Counted from the stretch's first letter, positions 20,491-33,350 are shown. The stretch is 64,000 bases of DNA from Trachythela sp. YZ-2020 (GCA_016169945.1 JADLSH010000099.1:434001-498000), one strand, 5' to 3'. Notes: a model not told the origin generated them from the sequence alone. A program made the numbers and translations.

Positions 20491-22050
20491 ATGGCTTTTC
20501 AGTCTTACGTGAACATGCTAAGCTCTGTATCTATGACCCAAGTGTTTCTGACTGCAGCATGCGTATATCTTCTGTACAAGATTTTGAAATACTTTACTGA
20601 TGAAGCAGGAGAATTGCCACCAAACTCAGGTTTAAACCGACGTCCACTTGGACATTTTGAAGGAGTGTTAGATATTCTTTCCACGGAGAAATCTAGCTCA
20701 GGGAATATATGTTTGGCAATATCTATAACATCGAAACAGAGCCTAGTGCACCAACATGTTCGCGACGCTCTGGTGCTGTTGGCCAAACGACAGCCGATGC
20801 TTCGAGCAGTCATAACAACAATGGTGAACGCAGATAAATATTTCGAGATCAAGGAAATCAATGAAGTCATGACAATGCTAGATATCACTACTTCTGATGT
20901 AAAGGCTTCGGACTGGCAAAATGTCTGGTATGAATATACAGCAAAACAGAGAGGCAATGGTCTGTTGTGGCGTGTTGTGATATTACAAGAGGAATTTATA
21001 CCAGACACTAAAGATTATGCAAATATCTTAATGTTTAACATTAATCATTCCTGTTTTGACGGCGTGTCTTCTGTAAAGTTTTGCAAGCAGTTTCTCAATA
21101 ACATGAACGAACTCGCAAACGGTACTAGCTGTGTTGACCAGGAAATCTCCAGTCTACATCTGCTACCGCCTTACCACGAGATTGTCACACGGGGAAGAAT
21201 TTGGCATTCATTATTTAATTTTATGCTGGCGTATTGTGGCCTGCGACCGATATTGGAATTTTTAATGGAAAGAATGTTGCATCGCTTAATGGAAAAGAAG
21301 CCAAATAATCCGTATTATGAGCAATTTCCACCAAATCCAGAGGTCTCTAACTCACCCGTCCCAAGTCGGCTGAATGTAAAGGTTTTTACTGAGAACGAAA
21401 CGAAGAATATTATACAAGCCTGCAAAGCAAATAACTGCACAGTAACTGGAGCTATCACGGCTGCGGCACATTTAGCTTTCTGTCAAATTCTACAAGATGA
21501 TAAATCGAAAGATCTGAAGTTAGATTGCATGTTTGCCGTCAATGCTCAACGCTTCTGTGATCCAAAACCGGACGAGGATTATCTGGGCGTTTTTCTGTAT
21601 ACTGTTCAAGGATATTACCTGAAGTATCTGTTTTGCGCTAACGTTGACTTCTGGAAGTTGGCACAAGAAATCACTCAACAAATGAAAGATCTTGTGAGAA
21701 ACGAAGCGTTTGTCGCTCAAGAGACGGTGATTGGTGGAACATTAGGGCCAAACGGAGTGGTGAATCAACTTACTAGCGAGAGGTTTTTGGCCAAAGCAAT
21801 GTGCAATTATATATCTAGTCTCGGGTCTTTTCATTTTGACGACATGAAATGGCAACCTGTGATTTATAAGCTACATGAATGTCACATAAATGCCCTTATA
21901 CATGGTATGAACTGCAACTTCGGTCATTTTGTATACACCATTAATGGGAAGATGACCTGGCAAATTGAGAGTCTTGTTTCAGTAGATAATAACCACTCTG
22001 AGAAGTTTGCTAATCTTTGCTTTAATAAGCTTATTGAATTATTGAAATAA
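20491..22050 (+). CDS. HxxxD acyltransferase (condensation/PapA5-like), membrane-anchored
   Basis: This is an intact single-exon gene of 519 codons. The start is taken at ATG 20491; the frame is open a little further upstream but without an ATG. Residues about 15-35 (TQVFLTAACVYLLYKILKYF) form a hydrophobic segment, likely a signal anchor. The acyl-CoA-dependent acyltransferase signature HxxxDG is at H186-S-C-F-D190-G, preceded by MFNIN, as in condensation-domain and PapA5/alcohol-acetyltransferase-like proteins. The BAHD DFGWG motif is absent. The C-terminal part (about residues 300-519) has the second half-domain pattern, ending near NFGHFVYTINGKMTW. The family transfers acyl groups to alcohols or amines; the substrate here cannot be told. 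Neighbours are transposons. Confidence 0.75.
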   Translation: MAFQSYVNMLSSVSMTQVFLTAACVYLLYKILKYFTDEAGELPPNSGLNRRPLGHFEGVLDILSTEKSSSGNICLAISITSKQSLVHQHVRDALVLLAKRQPMLRAVITTMVNADKYFEIKEINEVMTMLDITTSDVKASDWQNVWYEYTAKQRGNGLLWRVVILQEEFIPDTKDYANILMFNINHSCFDGVSSVKFCKQFLNNMNELANGTSCVDQEISSLHLLPPYHEIVTRGRIWHSLFNFMLAYCGLRPILEFLMERMLHRLMEKKPNNPYYEQFPPNPEVSNSPVPSRLNVKVFTENETKNIIQACKANNCTVTGAITAAAHLAFCQILQDDKSKDLKLDCMFAVNAQRFCDPKPDEDYLGVFLYTVQGYYLKYLFCANVDFWKLAQEITQQMKDLVRNEAFVAQETVIGGTLGPNGVVNQLTSERFLAKAMCNYISSLGSFHFDDMKWQPVIYKLHECHINALIHGMNCNFGHFVYTINGKMTWQIESLVSVDNNHSEKFANLCFNKLIELLK

Positions 22051-22245
22051 TGCTTGGTAGGGTTTAAAATATAGTAAAGAAACGCACTTTGAATTGGACA
22101 TTTTTATATGCATTTGTATAGAGTAGTCTTGTCCATTTGTTCGAGGGGCAAATCACTCCAAAATCTCGGCGTACACTTCGACGAAATCTCGTATTTGACT
22201 TCTCGTATCATCGCGTATGAGCCTGGGGCACATTTTTATACACCA

Positions 22246-22310
22246 CATTTGCACTTGTATTAAAACACACATAAACCTTACATACACTACAAATTCAACC
22301 TTTATGTTTT
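22246..22310. repeat. Short dispersed repeat shared with 37826-37892
   Basis: The words cacttgtattaaaacac and ccttacatacactacaaatt occur in the same order at both places. Function unknown. Confidence 0.55.
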
Positions 22311-24129
22311 AGCTCAATTCGGTTGTATTCATGCAGTGTTTTATTAGATTTACGAACAACATTTGGGTTGTGGTATTAAATGTCTACATCATAACAATCG
22401 TTTTATATAATATTGGGTTGCTAACTCCCCCGGTAGCTATGAACACGTGCGTTCAAGTATGACGGAACGAAAATACGAAATTTCGAAATATTCACCGCAC
22501 AATGGCAGGCGGTTCGCTAGAATCTAGCAAGTATAATTACTATCAGATTGGTCAGAGGGCACAGTAATTATACTGCCAGATTGGCCAATCTTTCCAATCT
22601 CGCATTTCAATCTAAAGACTAGCGCCAGTCTGCGAATATTGCTATGACAGCGCGTTCAAAATGGCGGATTAAACGAGCGTAGCTGGCTTAAGCTGCGTAA
22701 TATTTTAAACAAGAACATTACATCGGATCATCTGATTATTTTTTAACTTTAAAATCAACACAATGTTTTGTCCTTGAAATTTGCTGTATGTTATCAAATG
22801 TAATCTACTTTGTTTGATCGATATACGGGTAATTTTGTATCTTACAAATTGGTGCACAAATCATATAAATTTATAATATAAGTATAAATCGTTATGTCTA
22901 CCTACTGGATATTAAAAATTACCATTCCGTTGTGTGTGGAATGCAAATGAAACGTGTTAATTCAAGTTAAAATACAGCTTTAATATTAGCGTCATATTTC
23001 AGTGAGTGAGTTTATATTGAGTATGAAAAATAGAAGTTAAGAGATCTAATGCATGTCAGATTGCAATTACATTGTTATACTATCTTATATATTAAAAGCA
23101 TGGTCTGAAATTATATAGGAGTTTGAAAATTAGAGTTTTATTCCCTTGAGTATAGAAGTTATTAAGAGATTCCAATCCCAAGTGGTATAAATAGTCACTC
23201 TTGTATTATCTTGTATTATTGTATATTAGTAGATTTAATAGAGATCCGCATATTGATGAACCACTATAGTAGAACCACTATAGTAGCAACATCTACAAAA
23301 TATGTAAATCATTATCGCATGGATAAGCTTATTGTTTTCTTTCTAATAATTATCAGTCTGGATTACACAAGTCATGCACACAATTACGTTGTCTTGTTGC
23401 ATGCTAAGCGTCATGACACAGATTAAGTATAGATATCTATACTTAATCTGTGGTCATGACTTTGTTTACAGGGGCATAGGAACCGGGGAAGGGGGTGCAC
23501 AAGGGTCATGCCCTTCTGAAAGATATGAGATTGAGCCGGAATTAGTGTGGGAAATAAAACAAAAATTGGAAAATCAAAGCAACGTAAATTAAGCCGCGAA
23601 TATCAGCATCGTTTGATCATCATTCAGCCGTTGCAGTGGCGCATGCATGGAGACGTACCATTTGGCAGTTGGCACTGCAACAATGTTACATCGAAACTTG
23701 CAACTGTTTCAAAGGTGCAGTGGTCTATAAATAAACGGATCCCCCCTTCCTTTTTAAAAGAATGCTTACATATTAAAAAATCAATAATATATTAAAGAGG
23801 CAGTATCACACAAAATCGTCTATTCTATCCCCTCCCGAAATGCAGTTCTAACCACCCCCTTAGATGCATGTGCCTTCGGCGCTCGATGTTGCTTCCATAC
23901 AAGTAAAGAGAGCCCCCTTCTTATAAATTTAGTTCCACAGCACTGTGTGTTCATCAATGTCAGACACATATTCCATTACTGTTCAGCCTCCGAAAACAAA
24001 TTTACTTGAGGGTGCCCTTATCGAATGGAAAACAGAGGCTGCGCCACGGGGACAATTGTGGAGTACACGTCCTCCTAGTTCTCTTCGAAGTCAATTTTCT
24101 AATTCGTCCAAATCCGGTAATCTCATCGT

Positions 24130-24275
24130 TTGGACAAGAAAATAAATCTATACATACAGTGTGCCATTACCAATATAAATATGCTCAATATTACTAATTG
24201 GTCGAGGAATTTTGCATGCAGTTTGGGCGTCAAGGCAGCACTTTCCTTGCGATAGTAACTCCTAGTATTTAACAT
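24130..24275. repeat. Insertion present only in the left arm of the giant palindrome
   Basis: Between ggtaatctc and acatatgtataataatga the left arm has about 130 bp with no counterpart in the right arm. Part of it (ggcagcactttccttgcgat) is the inverse of 16700-16730, so it is a small repeat inserted after the arms formed. Confidence 0.55.
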
Positions 24276-24429
24276 ATGTATAATAATGAAATATCATGTG
24301 TTTCCTGTACTTTATAATATTCGGAATTCTGTATAATCTTGACCACAAAATGCGGGAAATCGTATTTCAGGGATTCTATATTTCAAATTTTGTTTATTGC
24401 AGACATTTCTCTCTTACCAAGTTATCTAG

Positions 24430-26907
24430 CGGAATCTCAAATTTTCAAATAATTCCAATCTCAAGTCATTTATACTATTTCAGTTTGGAATCAAATTCCA
24501 ATCTCAAGTCAGTTATACTATCTCAGAGTGGAATCCAATTTCAACCTCAAGTCATGCCCATTTATATTATCTCAGAATGGAATATAACTCCAATCTCACG
24601 TCATTTATATTATTTCAGATTGCCGGGAATCTAATTTCAGTCTCGTCATTTATACTATCTCAGAGTGGAATCTAATTTCAATTACAAGTCATTTATACTA
24701 TTTCACATTGGCATCTAATTCCAATCTTACGCCATTTATACTATCTCAGGTTCGAATCTAATTCCAATCTCATGTCATGCTCATTTATACTATCTCATTT
24801 CGCGCCATTTATACTATCTCGGATTGGAATTTAATTCCAATCTCAAGTCATTTTACTATCTCAGATTGGAATCTTTAATCTTTAATCTTTCTAGAATTTC
24901 ACATTAAATAGTAAATACTAAATACTAATTTACAATGTGAATTACATTTAAACTGTATAAAAAAATATACTAAGACTAATGTTAAGAGTTAATATTTACA
25001 AGTAATCTTAAATAAAATTTGAAAATTTTTTGATAGAATTCGATAAATTTACTTCGACTCCAGCGTTCGGTTAAAACATTCAATCCCATACACAATTGGG
25101 CTATTTTTAAATCGTTCAGTTCGATATCTAAAATTATACAGTTTTTCTCCATTTGATCTAGTTTGTCTCTGTCTTATCTGATTAACTGTTTCTGGCAATA
25201 AACTGTGTAATCTATGTCTAGGGTCTGTCATTGTTTTTATAAGGTTTCCGCACATCTCTTCTCTGCGAGCCTTTAATGTTTTAAGGTTACAGTCCAGTAG
25301 TAATGCTTCAGACCAGGACAAGATAGGACAAATTATCTTAAGCGCACGCTTCTGAACTCTGTCCCTATGTCAGTAGACTGTTTCCTTGGTTGGTGTCAAA
25401 ATAAATTTTAGCACAATATTCAAGCAAGTCGATCTTATGACTTTAAAAAAGGCTTTATTTAAATCCTGCTTAACCCATAACTTTTAAATTTAACATCTTT
25501 TCTTTACCTTTTTTTTTAACAATATAGCATGTGTTAGTTGAATCTTAAATTCATCAATCTCAAATTGTAATTTGTAACATTTAACCCTTCCAATTTACAT
25601 GTCTATTGATTTCAGCGGTGGAATAATAATCTAGCTTTGGTGCACCATAACCTTTAAATATCTATCTCAATCTCACGCCATTCATACTATCTCAGAGTGG
25701 AATCTAATTTCAATCTCAAGTCATTTATACTATCTAAGATTGAAACCTAATTCCAATCTCACGTTATTTATACTATCTCTCAGGTTCGAATCTAATTCCA
25801 ATCTCACGTCATTTATATTATTTCAGATTGGATCTAATTCCAATCTCACGTCATTTATACTATCTCAGATTGGAATCTAATTCCAATCTCAAGTCATTTA
25901 TACTATCGCGGAGTGGAATCTAATTCCAATCTCAAGTCATGCTCATTTATATTATCTCAGATTGAAATCTAATTCCAATATCAAGCCATTTATACTATTT
26001 CAGATTCGAATCTAATTCCAATCTTACGTCATTTATACCATATCAGGTTCGAATCTAATTACAATCTCAGGTCATTTATACTATCTCAGAGCGGAATCTA
26101 ATTTCAATCTCAATTGATTTATACTATCTCAGAGTGGAATGTAATTCCAATCTCACGTCATTTATATTATTTCAGATTGGAATATAATTCCAATCTCACG
26201 ACATTTATACTATCTCAGATTGAAATCTAATTCCAATATCAAGCCATTTATACTATTTCAGATTCGAATCTAATTCCAATCTTACGTCATTTATACTATG
26301 TCAGGTTCGAATCTAATTCCAATCTCAAGTCATTTATACTATCTCCGAGTGGAATCTAATTTCAATCTCAAGTGATTTATACTATCTCAGATTGGACTCT
26401 AATTCCAATCTCACGTCATGCTCATTTATACTATCTCAATTTCGCCCCACTTATACTATCTCCGATTGGAATCTAATTCCAATCTCAAGTCATTTATACT
26501 ATCTCAGAGTGGAATCTAATTTCAATCTCAAGTGATTTATACTATCACAAAGTGGAATGTAATTCCAATCTCACGTCATTTATACTATCTCAGATTGAAA
26601 TCTAATTCCAATATCAAGCCATTTATACTATTCCAGATTCGAATCTAATTCCAATCTTACGTCATTTATACTATATCAGGTTCGAATCTAATTCCAATCT
26701 CAAGTCATTTATATTATTTCAGTTTGGAATCAAATTCCAATCTCAAGTCAGTTATACTATCTCAGAGTGGAATCCAATTTCAACCTCAAGTCATGCCCAT
26801 TTATATTATCTCAGAATGGAATATAACTCCAATCTCACGTCATTTATATTATTTCAGATTGCCGGGAATCTAATTTCAGTCTCGTCATTTATACTATCTC
26901 AGATTGG
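24430..26907. repeat. 43-bp satellite, left arm array
   Basis: The consensus unit is ggaatctaattccaatctca followed by agtcatttatactatctcagatt. Variants include a 6-bp longer form with gtcatgctcattt and versions with ttcgaatc. Each unit contains the short palindrome gattggaat-cta-attccaatc. About 40 units are present, interrupted by a LINE fragment at about 24867-25660. Confidence 0.85.
24867..25660 (-). mobile_element. 5'-truncated LINE fragment inside the satellite
   Basis: On the minus strand, 25321-25049 encodes a typical LINE ORF2 C-terminus: LKTLKARREEMCGNLIKT, then DPRHRLHSLLPE and LYNFRYRTERFKNSPI. The 3' end is a short tandem tail (gattaaa units on the minus strand, 24867-24890). The sequence returns to satellite at about 25660. 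It has no mirror in the right arm, so it inserted after the palindrome formed, or the right copy was lost. Confidence 0.75.
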
Positions 26908-29690
26908 AATCTAAAATAGTATAAATGGCTTGATATTGGAATTAGATTTCAATCTGAGATAATATAAATGGGGCGAAATTGAGATAGTATAAATGAGCAT
27001 GACGTGAGATTGGAATTATATTCCACTCTGAGATAGTATAAATCACTTGAGATTGGAATTAGATTCCACTCTGAGATATTATAAATGACTTGAGATTGAA
27101 ATTAGATTCCACTCTGAAATAGTATAAATGACTTGAGATTGGAATTAGATTCGAACCTGAGATAGTATAAATGACGTAAGATTGGAATTAGGTTCCAATC
27201 TGAGATAGTATAAATGACGTGCGATTGGAATTAGATTCCAATCTGAAATAATATAAATGACGTGAGATTGGAATTAGACTCGAACCTGAGAGATAGTATA
27301 AATGACGTGAGATTGGAATTAGATTACAATCTGAGATAGTATAAATGACTTGAGATTGGAATTATATTCCACTCTGAGATAGTATAAATCACTTGAGATT
27401 GGAATTAGATTCCACTCTGAGATATTATAAATGACTTGAGATTGGAATTAGATTCCAATATGAGATAGTATAAATGACGTGAGATTGGAATTAGATTCCG
27501 ATCTGAAATAGTACAAATGACGTGATATGGGAATTAGATTCCCATCTGAAATAGTATAAATGACATGAGATTGGAATTAGATTCCAATCTGAGATAGTAT
27601 AAATGACGTGAGATTGGAATTACATTCCACTCTGAGATAGTGTAAATCACTTGAGATTGAAATTAGATTCCACTCTGAGATAGTATAAATGACTTGAGAT
27701 GGTAATTAGATTCGAACCTGATATGGTATAAATGAGGTAAGATTGGAATTAGGTTCGAATCTGAAATAGTATAAATGACTTGAGATTGGAATTAGATTCG
27801 AACCTGAGATAGTATAAATGACGTGAGATTGGAATTAGATTCCACTCTGAGATGGTATAAATGAGGAGATATTGAAATTAGATTCCGATCTGAGTTAGTA
27901 TAAATGACGTGAGATTGGAGTTATATTGCACTCTGAGATAGTATAAATCATTTGAGATTGAAATTAGATTCCACTCTGAAATAGTATAAACGACGTGAGA
28001 TTGGTATTAGATTCGAACCTGATATAGTATAAATGACGTGCGATTGGAATTAGATTCCAATCTGAAATAATATAAATGACGTGAGATTGGAATTAGATTC
28101 GAACCTGAGAGATATTATAAATGACTTGAGATTGGAATTAGATTCCAATATGAGATAGTATAAATGACGTGAGATTGGAATTAGATTCCGATCTGAAAGA
28201 GTACAAATGACGTGATATTGGAATTAGATTCCACTCTGAGATAGTATAAATGACTTGAGATGGTAATTAGATTCGAACCTGATATAGTATAAATGACGTA
28301 AGATTGGAATTAGGTTCGAATCTGAAATAGTATAAATGGCTTGATATTGGAATTAGATTTCAATCTGAGATAATATAAATGGGGCGAAATTGAGATAGTA
28401 TAAATGACCATGACGTGAGATTGGAATTAGATTCCACTCTGAGATAGTATAAATCACTTGAGATTGGAATTAGATTCCACTCTGAGATAGTATAGATGAC
28501 TTGAGATTTGTTTTAGATTCCAATCTGAAATAGTCTAAATGGCTTGATATTGGAATTAGATTTCAATCTAAGATAATATAAATGAGCATGACTTGTGATT
28601 GGAATTAGATTCCACTCTGAGATAGTATAAATGACTTGAGATTGGAACTATATTCCAATCTGAGATAGTATAAATGATGCGAGATTGGAATTATATTGCA
28701 CTCTGAGCTAGTATAAGTCACTTGAGATTGAAATTAGATTCCACTCTGAAATAGTATAAATGATGTGAGATTGGAATTAGATTCCAACCTGAGATAGTAT
28801 AAATGACTTGAGATTGGAATTAGGTTCCAATCTGAGATAGTATAAATGACGTGCGATTGGAATTAGATTCCAATCTGAAATAATATAAATGACGTGAGAT
28901 TGGAATTAGACTCGAACCTGAGAGATAGTATAAATGACGTGAGATTGGAATTAGATTACAATCTGAGATAGTATAAATGACTTGAGATGGTAATTAGATT
29001 CGAACCTGATATAGTAGTAGTAGATTAGATTCCAATCTGAAATAGTATAAATTACTTGATATTGGAATTAGATTTCAATCTGAGATAATATAAATGAGCA
29101 TGACGTGAGATTGGAATTAGATTCCAATCTGGGATAGTATTAATCACTTGAGATTGAAATTAGATTCCTCTCCGCCTGAGATTGTGTGAATGAATTGAGA
29201 TTGGAATTAGATTCCACTCTGAGATAGTATAAATGACTTGAGATTGGAATTATATTCCACTCTGAAATAATATAAATGACGTGAGATTGGAATTAGATTC
29301 CACTCTGAAATAGTATAAATGACGAGAGATTGAAATTAGATTCCAATCTGAGATAGTATAAATGACGTGAGATTGGAATTGGATTCCAATCTGAGGTAGT
29401 ATAAATCACTTGAGATTGAAATTAGATTCCACTCTGAGATAGTATAAATGACTTGTGATTGAAATTAGATTTCACTCTGAGATAGTATAAATAACTCAAT
29501 CTGAGATAATATTACTGAATGAAGTGAGATTGGAGTTATATTCTACTCTGAGATAGTATAAATGAGCATGACTTGAGGTTAAAATTGGATTCCGCTCTGA
29601 GATAGTATAAATGACTTCAGATTGGAATTAGATTCCAAACTGAAATAGAATAAATGACTTGAGATTGGAATTATTTGAAAATTTGAGATT
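26908..29690. repeat. 43-bp satellite, right arm array (inverted)
   Basis: The reverse-complement units (tgagattggaattagattcc...agtataaatgac) run for about 2.8 kb, roughly 64 units, longer than the left array. Higher-order blocks recur, for example the block with aatggggcgaaattgagatag at 26965 and again near 28380, showing segmental duplication inside the array. Confidence 0.85.
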
Positions 29691-31574
29691 CCGCTAGATA
29701 ACTTGGTAAGAGAGAAATGTCTGCAAGTAAACAAAATTTGAAATATAGAGTCCCTGAAATACGATTTCCCGCATTTTGTGGTCAAGATTATACAGAATTC
29801 CGAATATTATAAAGTAGACGAAACACATGATATTTCATTATTATACGTATGTTATTATTATTCAGTCACGTTGCCCATCTTCCAATTTTGTCGCCGGATT
29901 TGGACGAACTAGAAAATTGACTTCGAAGAGAACTAGGAGGACGTGTACTCCACAGTCGTCCCCGTGGCGCAGCCTCTGTTTTCCATTCAATAAGGGCTCC
30001 CTCAAGTAAATTTGTTTTCGGAGGCTGAACAGTAATGGAATATGTGTCTGACATTGATGAACACACAGTGCTGTGGAACTAAATTTATAAGAAGGGGGCT
30101 CTCTTTACTTGTATGAAAGCAACATCGAGCGCCGAAGGCACATGCATCTAAGGGGGTGGTTCGTGCATTTCGGGAGGGGATAGAACAGACGATTTTGTGT
30201 GATACTGCCTCTTTAATATATTATCGATTTTTTAATATGTAAGCATTCTTTTAAAAAGGAAGGGGGGATCCGTTTATTTATAGACCACTGCACCTTTGAA
30301 ACAGTTGCAAGTTTCGATGCAACATTGTTGCAGTGCCAACTGCCAAATGGTACGTCTCCATGGATGCGCCACTGCAAGAGCTGAATGATGATCAAACGAT
30401 GCTGATATTCGCGGCTTAATTCACGTTGCTTTGATTTTCCAATTTTTGTTTTATTTCCCACACGAATTCCGGCTCAATCTCATATCTTTCAGAAGGGCAT
30501 GACTCTTGTGCACCCCCTCCCCCGGTTCCAATGCCCCTGTAAACAAAGTCATGACCACAGATTAAGTATAGATATCTATACTTAATCTGTGTCATGACGC
30601 TTAGCATGCAACAAGACAACGTAATTGTGTGCATGACTTGTGTAATCCAGACTGATAATTATTAGAAAGAAAACAATAAGCTTATCCATGCGATAATGAT
30701 TTACATATTTTGTAGATGTTGCTACTATAGTGGTTCTACTATAGTGGTTCATCAATATGCGGATTTGGAGTTAAATTAAAAATCTCTATTAAATCTGCTA
30801 ATATACAATAATACAAGATAGGACAAAAATCTAATTCCAATGTGACTATTTATGCCACTTGGGATTGGAATCTCTTAATAACTTCTATACTCAAGGGAAT
30901 AAAACTCTAATTTTCAAACTCCTATATAATTTCAGACCATGTTACATTCGAATTTGAATTTGATTTGGTTCTATTAAGTCTGCTTTTAATATATAAGATA
31001 GGATAACAATCTAATTGCAATCTGACATGCATGCATTAGATCTCTTAACTTCTATTTTTCATACTCACTGAAATATAACGCTAATTTTCAAACTCCTAAT
31101 ATTAAAGCTGTATTTTACTTGAATTAACACGTTCATTTGCATTCCACACACAACGGAATGGTAATTTTTAATATCCAGTAGATAGACATAACGATTTATA
31201 CTTATATTATAAATTTATATGATTTGTGCGCCAATTTGTAAGATACAAAATTACCCGTATATCGATCAAACAAAGTAGATTACACTTGATAACATACAGC
31301 AAATTTCAAGGACAAAACATTGTGTTGATTTTAAAGTTAAAAAATAATCAGATGATCCGATGTAATGTTCTTGTTTAACATATTACGCAGCTTAAGCCAG
31401 CTACGCTCGTTTAATCCGCCATTTTGAACGCGCTGTCATAGCAATATTCGCAGACTGGCGCTAGTCTTTAGATTGAGATGCGAGATTGGAAAGATTGGCC
31501 AATCTGGCAGTATAATTACTGTGCCCTCTGACCAATCTGATAGTAATTATACTTGCTAGATTCTAGCGAAGCGG

Positions 31575-33020
31575 GTGACAATGGTGGCAGCTGGGAGTGA
31601 GAATGTGATGGAAGTACGATCAAATTTATAAATAAACGGTTTCATTTTGGCCTTTTGGATTAGTAGTGCGTTTTGTCATTTATATATTCAATGGACAATA
31701 CTGAATGGGTCGAATATTCATTATTGCAATATTTTTATAAATTCCGAAGCGTAAGTTTCGCCTCAAACATGTCACATATTTTGGATTTGGTAGTTGGTTC
31801 TGGTTATATATAAAAAAATTCAAATACAAGATTCAAGACCCGATGAGATCCCTTGGGCCTAATATCGAATATGTTAGTTATAGTATACAGCATTGGATTT
31901 AACCAGCGATCTAACGTAAGTCGACTTGCGTACAATTTATACACATTAATATTAATACGGCTACTGTATTGTTTCTGGCGAATTTTATAGATAGTAAAAG
32001 TTGCTATACTCTGTCCGTAGACTCGTAGAGTGTAATTTGTAGAGTCACTAGAGTAGTAGAGTGTAGTATGAACTGCATAGTTTTGAAATTTGACATTTGT
32101 TATGCAATATTAATAGAACACATCTCTGTTGACGGGGCAGTTGTTTACAAATTAATACGAATGGCATTTTGGTGAGGATGAGTTTTAACACCTTTGTAAT
32201 CTGTACCTTTGGTCGATTATAACTTCTGTTTTAAAAACCGTGTGATTTTCGCTAATACACCCTTTTATAGAGCTTTAAAAACAGTACATACTGACCAACT
32301 TTCAAAGAAAAACAATAAAAATTGACAAAGTTACGGCGAAATTTGAAATGTAGCGTACGGGTCAAACTGGATGTCAAAACTGGCCCACCTACAGTATCTT
32401 TGTGCGTCTGTATATATAACTATGATGTATGATGCATTCTATATACTTTCTGGTTTTGCTTAGCCTTTATTTTAGTAGTCTGTGTACAACCGTACTCTCG
32501 AAATTTTATATACACGATGAAATAATAAATAAATAAAATTGAAATAATCGAAGTTGAGTTGACATATTTCTAATTAGTTGAATAAAACGAATCAAATATT
32601 GCAACCGTAAACAAAAGACAATTTTATCTGCTTACTATAATATATTGGCAAAAACATAAATCACTCGTCGCGAATTTAGAATTACGAATTATGAAATGTG
32701 ACAAGCTTTTCATTGACAAGTGTACTTGTTGAAAAACTGACATGCTAGCTTTTCAAAAGCTTGTCACATTTCATCAATTTTCAAGGGCAAATAAAAATAG
32801 TAAAGGTAAAAATAATTGCCAAATAAAAATTTCTCGTGTAAATACGTAATATGCAAATTTCAACACAACACAACATGGATGCGGAACAACAATTAGGTAC
32901 GCACTATACTATAAACCATGTAGTATAGCATTTGTCTTTTAAAACTTTGCACTATCCTTGGATCACTAGTTTACAATTGGTATAACAATAAAATATTGTC
33001 TTGCTTCCAACACATGGTCA
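31575..33020. other. About 1.4 kb without a recognised gene
   Basis: AT-rich sequence with no supported coding frame. It contains the hairpin at 32691-32774 and, at its right end, the left flank of the composite insertion at 33.02-35.72 kb. Confidence 0.4.
32691..32774. repeat. Hairpin with perfect 20-bp arms
   Basis: atgaaatgtgacaagctttt (32691-32710) pairs exactly with aaaagcttgtcacatttcat (32755-32774) across a 44-nt loop that itself holds acaagtgtacttgt. Confidence 0.6.
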
Positions 33021-33029
33021 ATATTAATA

Positions 33030-33180
33030 GGTTATTGACCGAGCGTGAGGTCTGTACAGTGAAATATCGGACCGAGGTTTTTTAGTACGGACCAAGCGAG
33101 CGCAGCGAGCGCGGTCCGTACTAAAAAACAGAGGTCCGATATTTCACTGTACAGACCGAACAAGCGAGGTCAATAAACTG
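33030..33180. repeat. Hairpin with GAGCGCAGCGAGCGC apex
   Basis: The arms ggttattgacc / ggtcaataaac and gtctgtacagtgaaatatcg / cgatatttcactgtacagac are nearly perfect. The apex aagcgagcgcagcgagcgcg is at about 33093-33112. It marks the left end of the composite insertion. Confidence 0.65.
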
Positions 33181-33350
33181 TTTATTATATGGCTCTTGAG
33201 TTTGATTCTTAAATTAATTAAGGCATAAACAAGAATTTTTCGCCACCTTTCTTGTTGAGACATGAAATGGCTTCCTCATTAGCTATTCTGTTACTTTTAT
33301 CGAACAACGACGGTTGTTTGCCAGCTTGGCACTTTGGCTTCCATAACGAT

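Larger units (their letters stand above)
22513..31570. mobile_element. 9.06-kb foldback element (giant inverted repeat)
   Basis: The left end ttcgctagaatctagcaagt is matched by the right end ...gctagattctagcgaa. The outer unique arms (22513-~24430 and ~29700-31570) are collinear and inverted over about 1.9 kb with only scattered differences. The inner arms are arrays of a 43-bp repeat in opposite orientation, meeting near 26907. The tetramer gcgg flanks both ends (22509-22512 and 31571-31574), a possible short target duplication. Flanking sequence beyond it is not inverted, so the borders are real. No transposase is recognised. Small mirrored open frames (23945-24145 and 29866-30066) differ at a few residues and have no known domain. 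Confidence 0.85.

Noticed and set aside
24430..29690. CRISPR-like regular repeats
   Set aside because: Units are contiguous 43-bp tandem repeats with no unique spacers, in eukaryotic DNA, arranged as mirror arrays.
23945..30066. A conserved 66-codon protein present in both palindrome arms
   Set aside because: Similarity follows from arm duplication; C-termini diverge at once and no domain or codon-level constraint is visible.
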